In this document: in pieces, positions 56,526-56,731 of the stretch
Layout: the number at the start of each line of letters is the position of its first letter
Numbering within the stretch: position 1 is the stretch's first letter
Assembly: GCA_903836515.1 (NCBI GenBank)
Contig: CAILQW010000041.1
Coordinates: 1 to 56,731 of the forward strand
Source: Candidatus Omnitrophota bacterium
GTDB lineage: Bacteria; Omnitrophota; Gorgyraeia; Zapsychrales; Fredricksoniimonadaceae
Length of the DNA: 56,731 nucleotides
Direction: 5' to 3'
Notes under the pieces: model-generated
What the model was told of the DNA's origin: nothing
What the model saw: the letters and a program-made list of their open reading frames with translations, nothing else
Database searches by the model: none
Translations under genes and position numbers: made by a program

Positions 56526-56731
56526 GGTTTTATCATGGGTTGAGCATGCAGCATAACAATGGTATCTTCAATGAGTTGTCGCTTGGCCCATTGTTTTTGA
56601 TCTTCGTCCAAAGGTAAAGATTCGGTAAAGACGTCCGTCACACGACAGAGCAAAGGACGTTCCGGAAGGATTTGGTGAGCGGATAAACGAATACATCTTT
56701 GACGGGAAGCGAGCTTTCATGTTGCCGATCA

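Noticed and set aside
56530-56731. Minus-strand frame at the right edge (...RCIRLSAHQILPERPLLCRVTDVFTESLPLDEDQKQWAKRQLIEDTIVMLHAQPMIKP*)
   Set aside because: Protein-like, but an in-frame stop near the window edge and no clear start codon or family match; cannot be supported.

Overview
56.7 kb window, mostly one strand. It looks like a chromosome segment from an uncultivated Gram-negative lineage; Omnitrophota or a PVC relative is my impression, not tested. Core genes run in operon-like blocks: dtd-tatD, an Nfn-like pair, panB, glyS, ppdK, a sigma-70 gene, apt, rpsO-pnp-ftsK-rodZ-like-rimO-pgsA-pgpA, ribBA-ribH-nusB-PHP-ribD-ribE-fabZ, ligA, xerC/D, CCA/polyA polymerase, rbfA-nrnA-truB-ribF. 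There are two tRNAs (Arg-CCT, Pro-CGG) and three toxin-antitoxin modules. The main finding is a modular protein family. Three large ORFs (27736-29973, 46206-50309, 50349-53447) share a signal-peptide-like start, a ~300 aa N-terminal domain and a short C-terminal GGID module. Between these sit unrelated enzymes: a histidine-kinase-like ATPase, a GH77 glucanotransferase and a GH13 amylase. Two decayed copies (43.1-43.4 kb, 44.9-45.4 kb) flank a DUF4143-type ATPase. At one linker, right after LKVMLxSDY, three copies carry three different palindromic DNA elements, translated in frame. Other observations: a ParA ATPase fused to a CBM48-like glycogen-binding domain, next to a membrane-anchored carbohydrate-binding-like protein; a 128-130 bp repeat in three copies with terminal inverted repeats and a co-varying hairpin; an Nfn-like pair that has lost most Fe-S cysteines; and exactly 33-bp-spaced direct repeats upstream of the ATPase. 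All calls are by eye from translated ORFs and motif recall. No searches were run.
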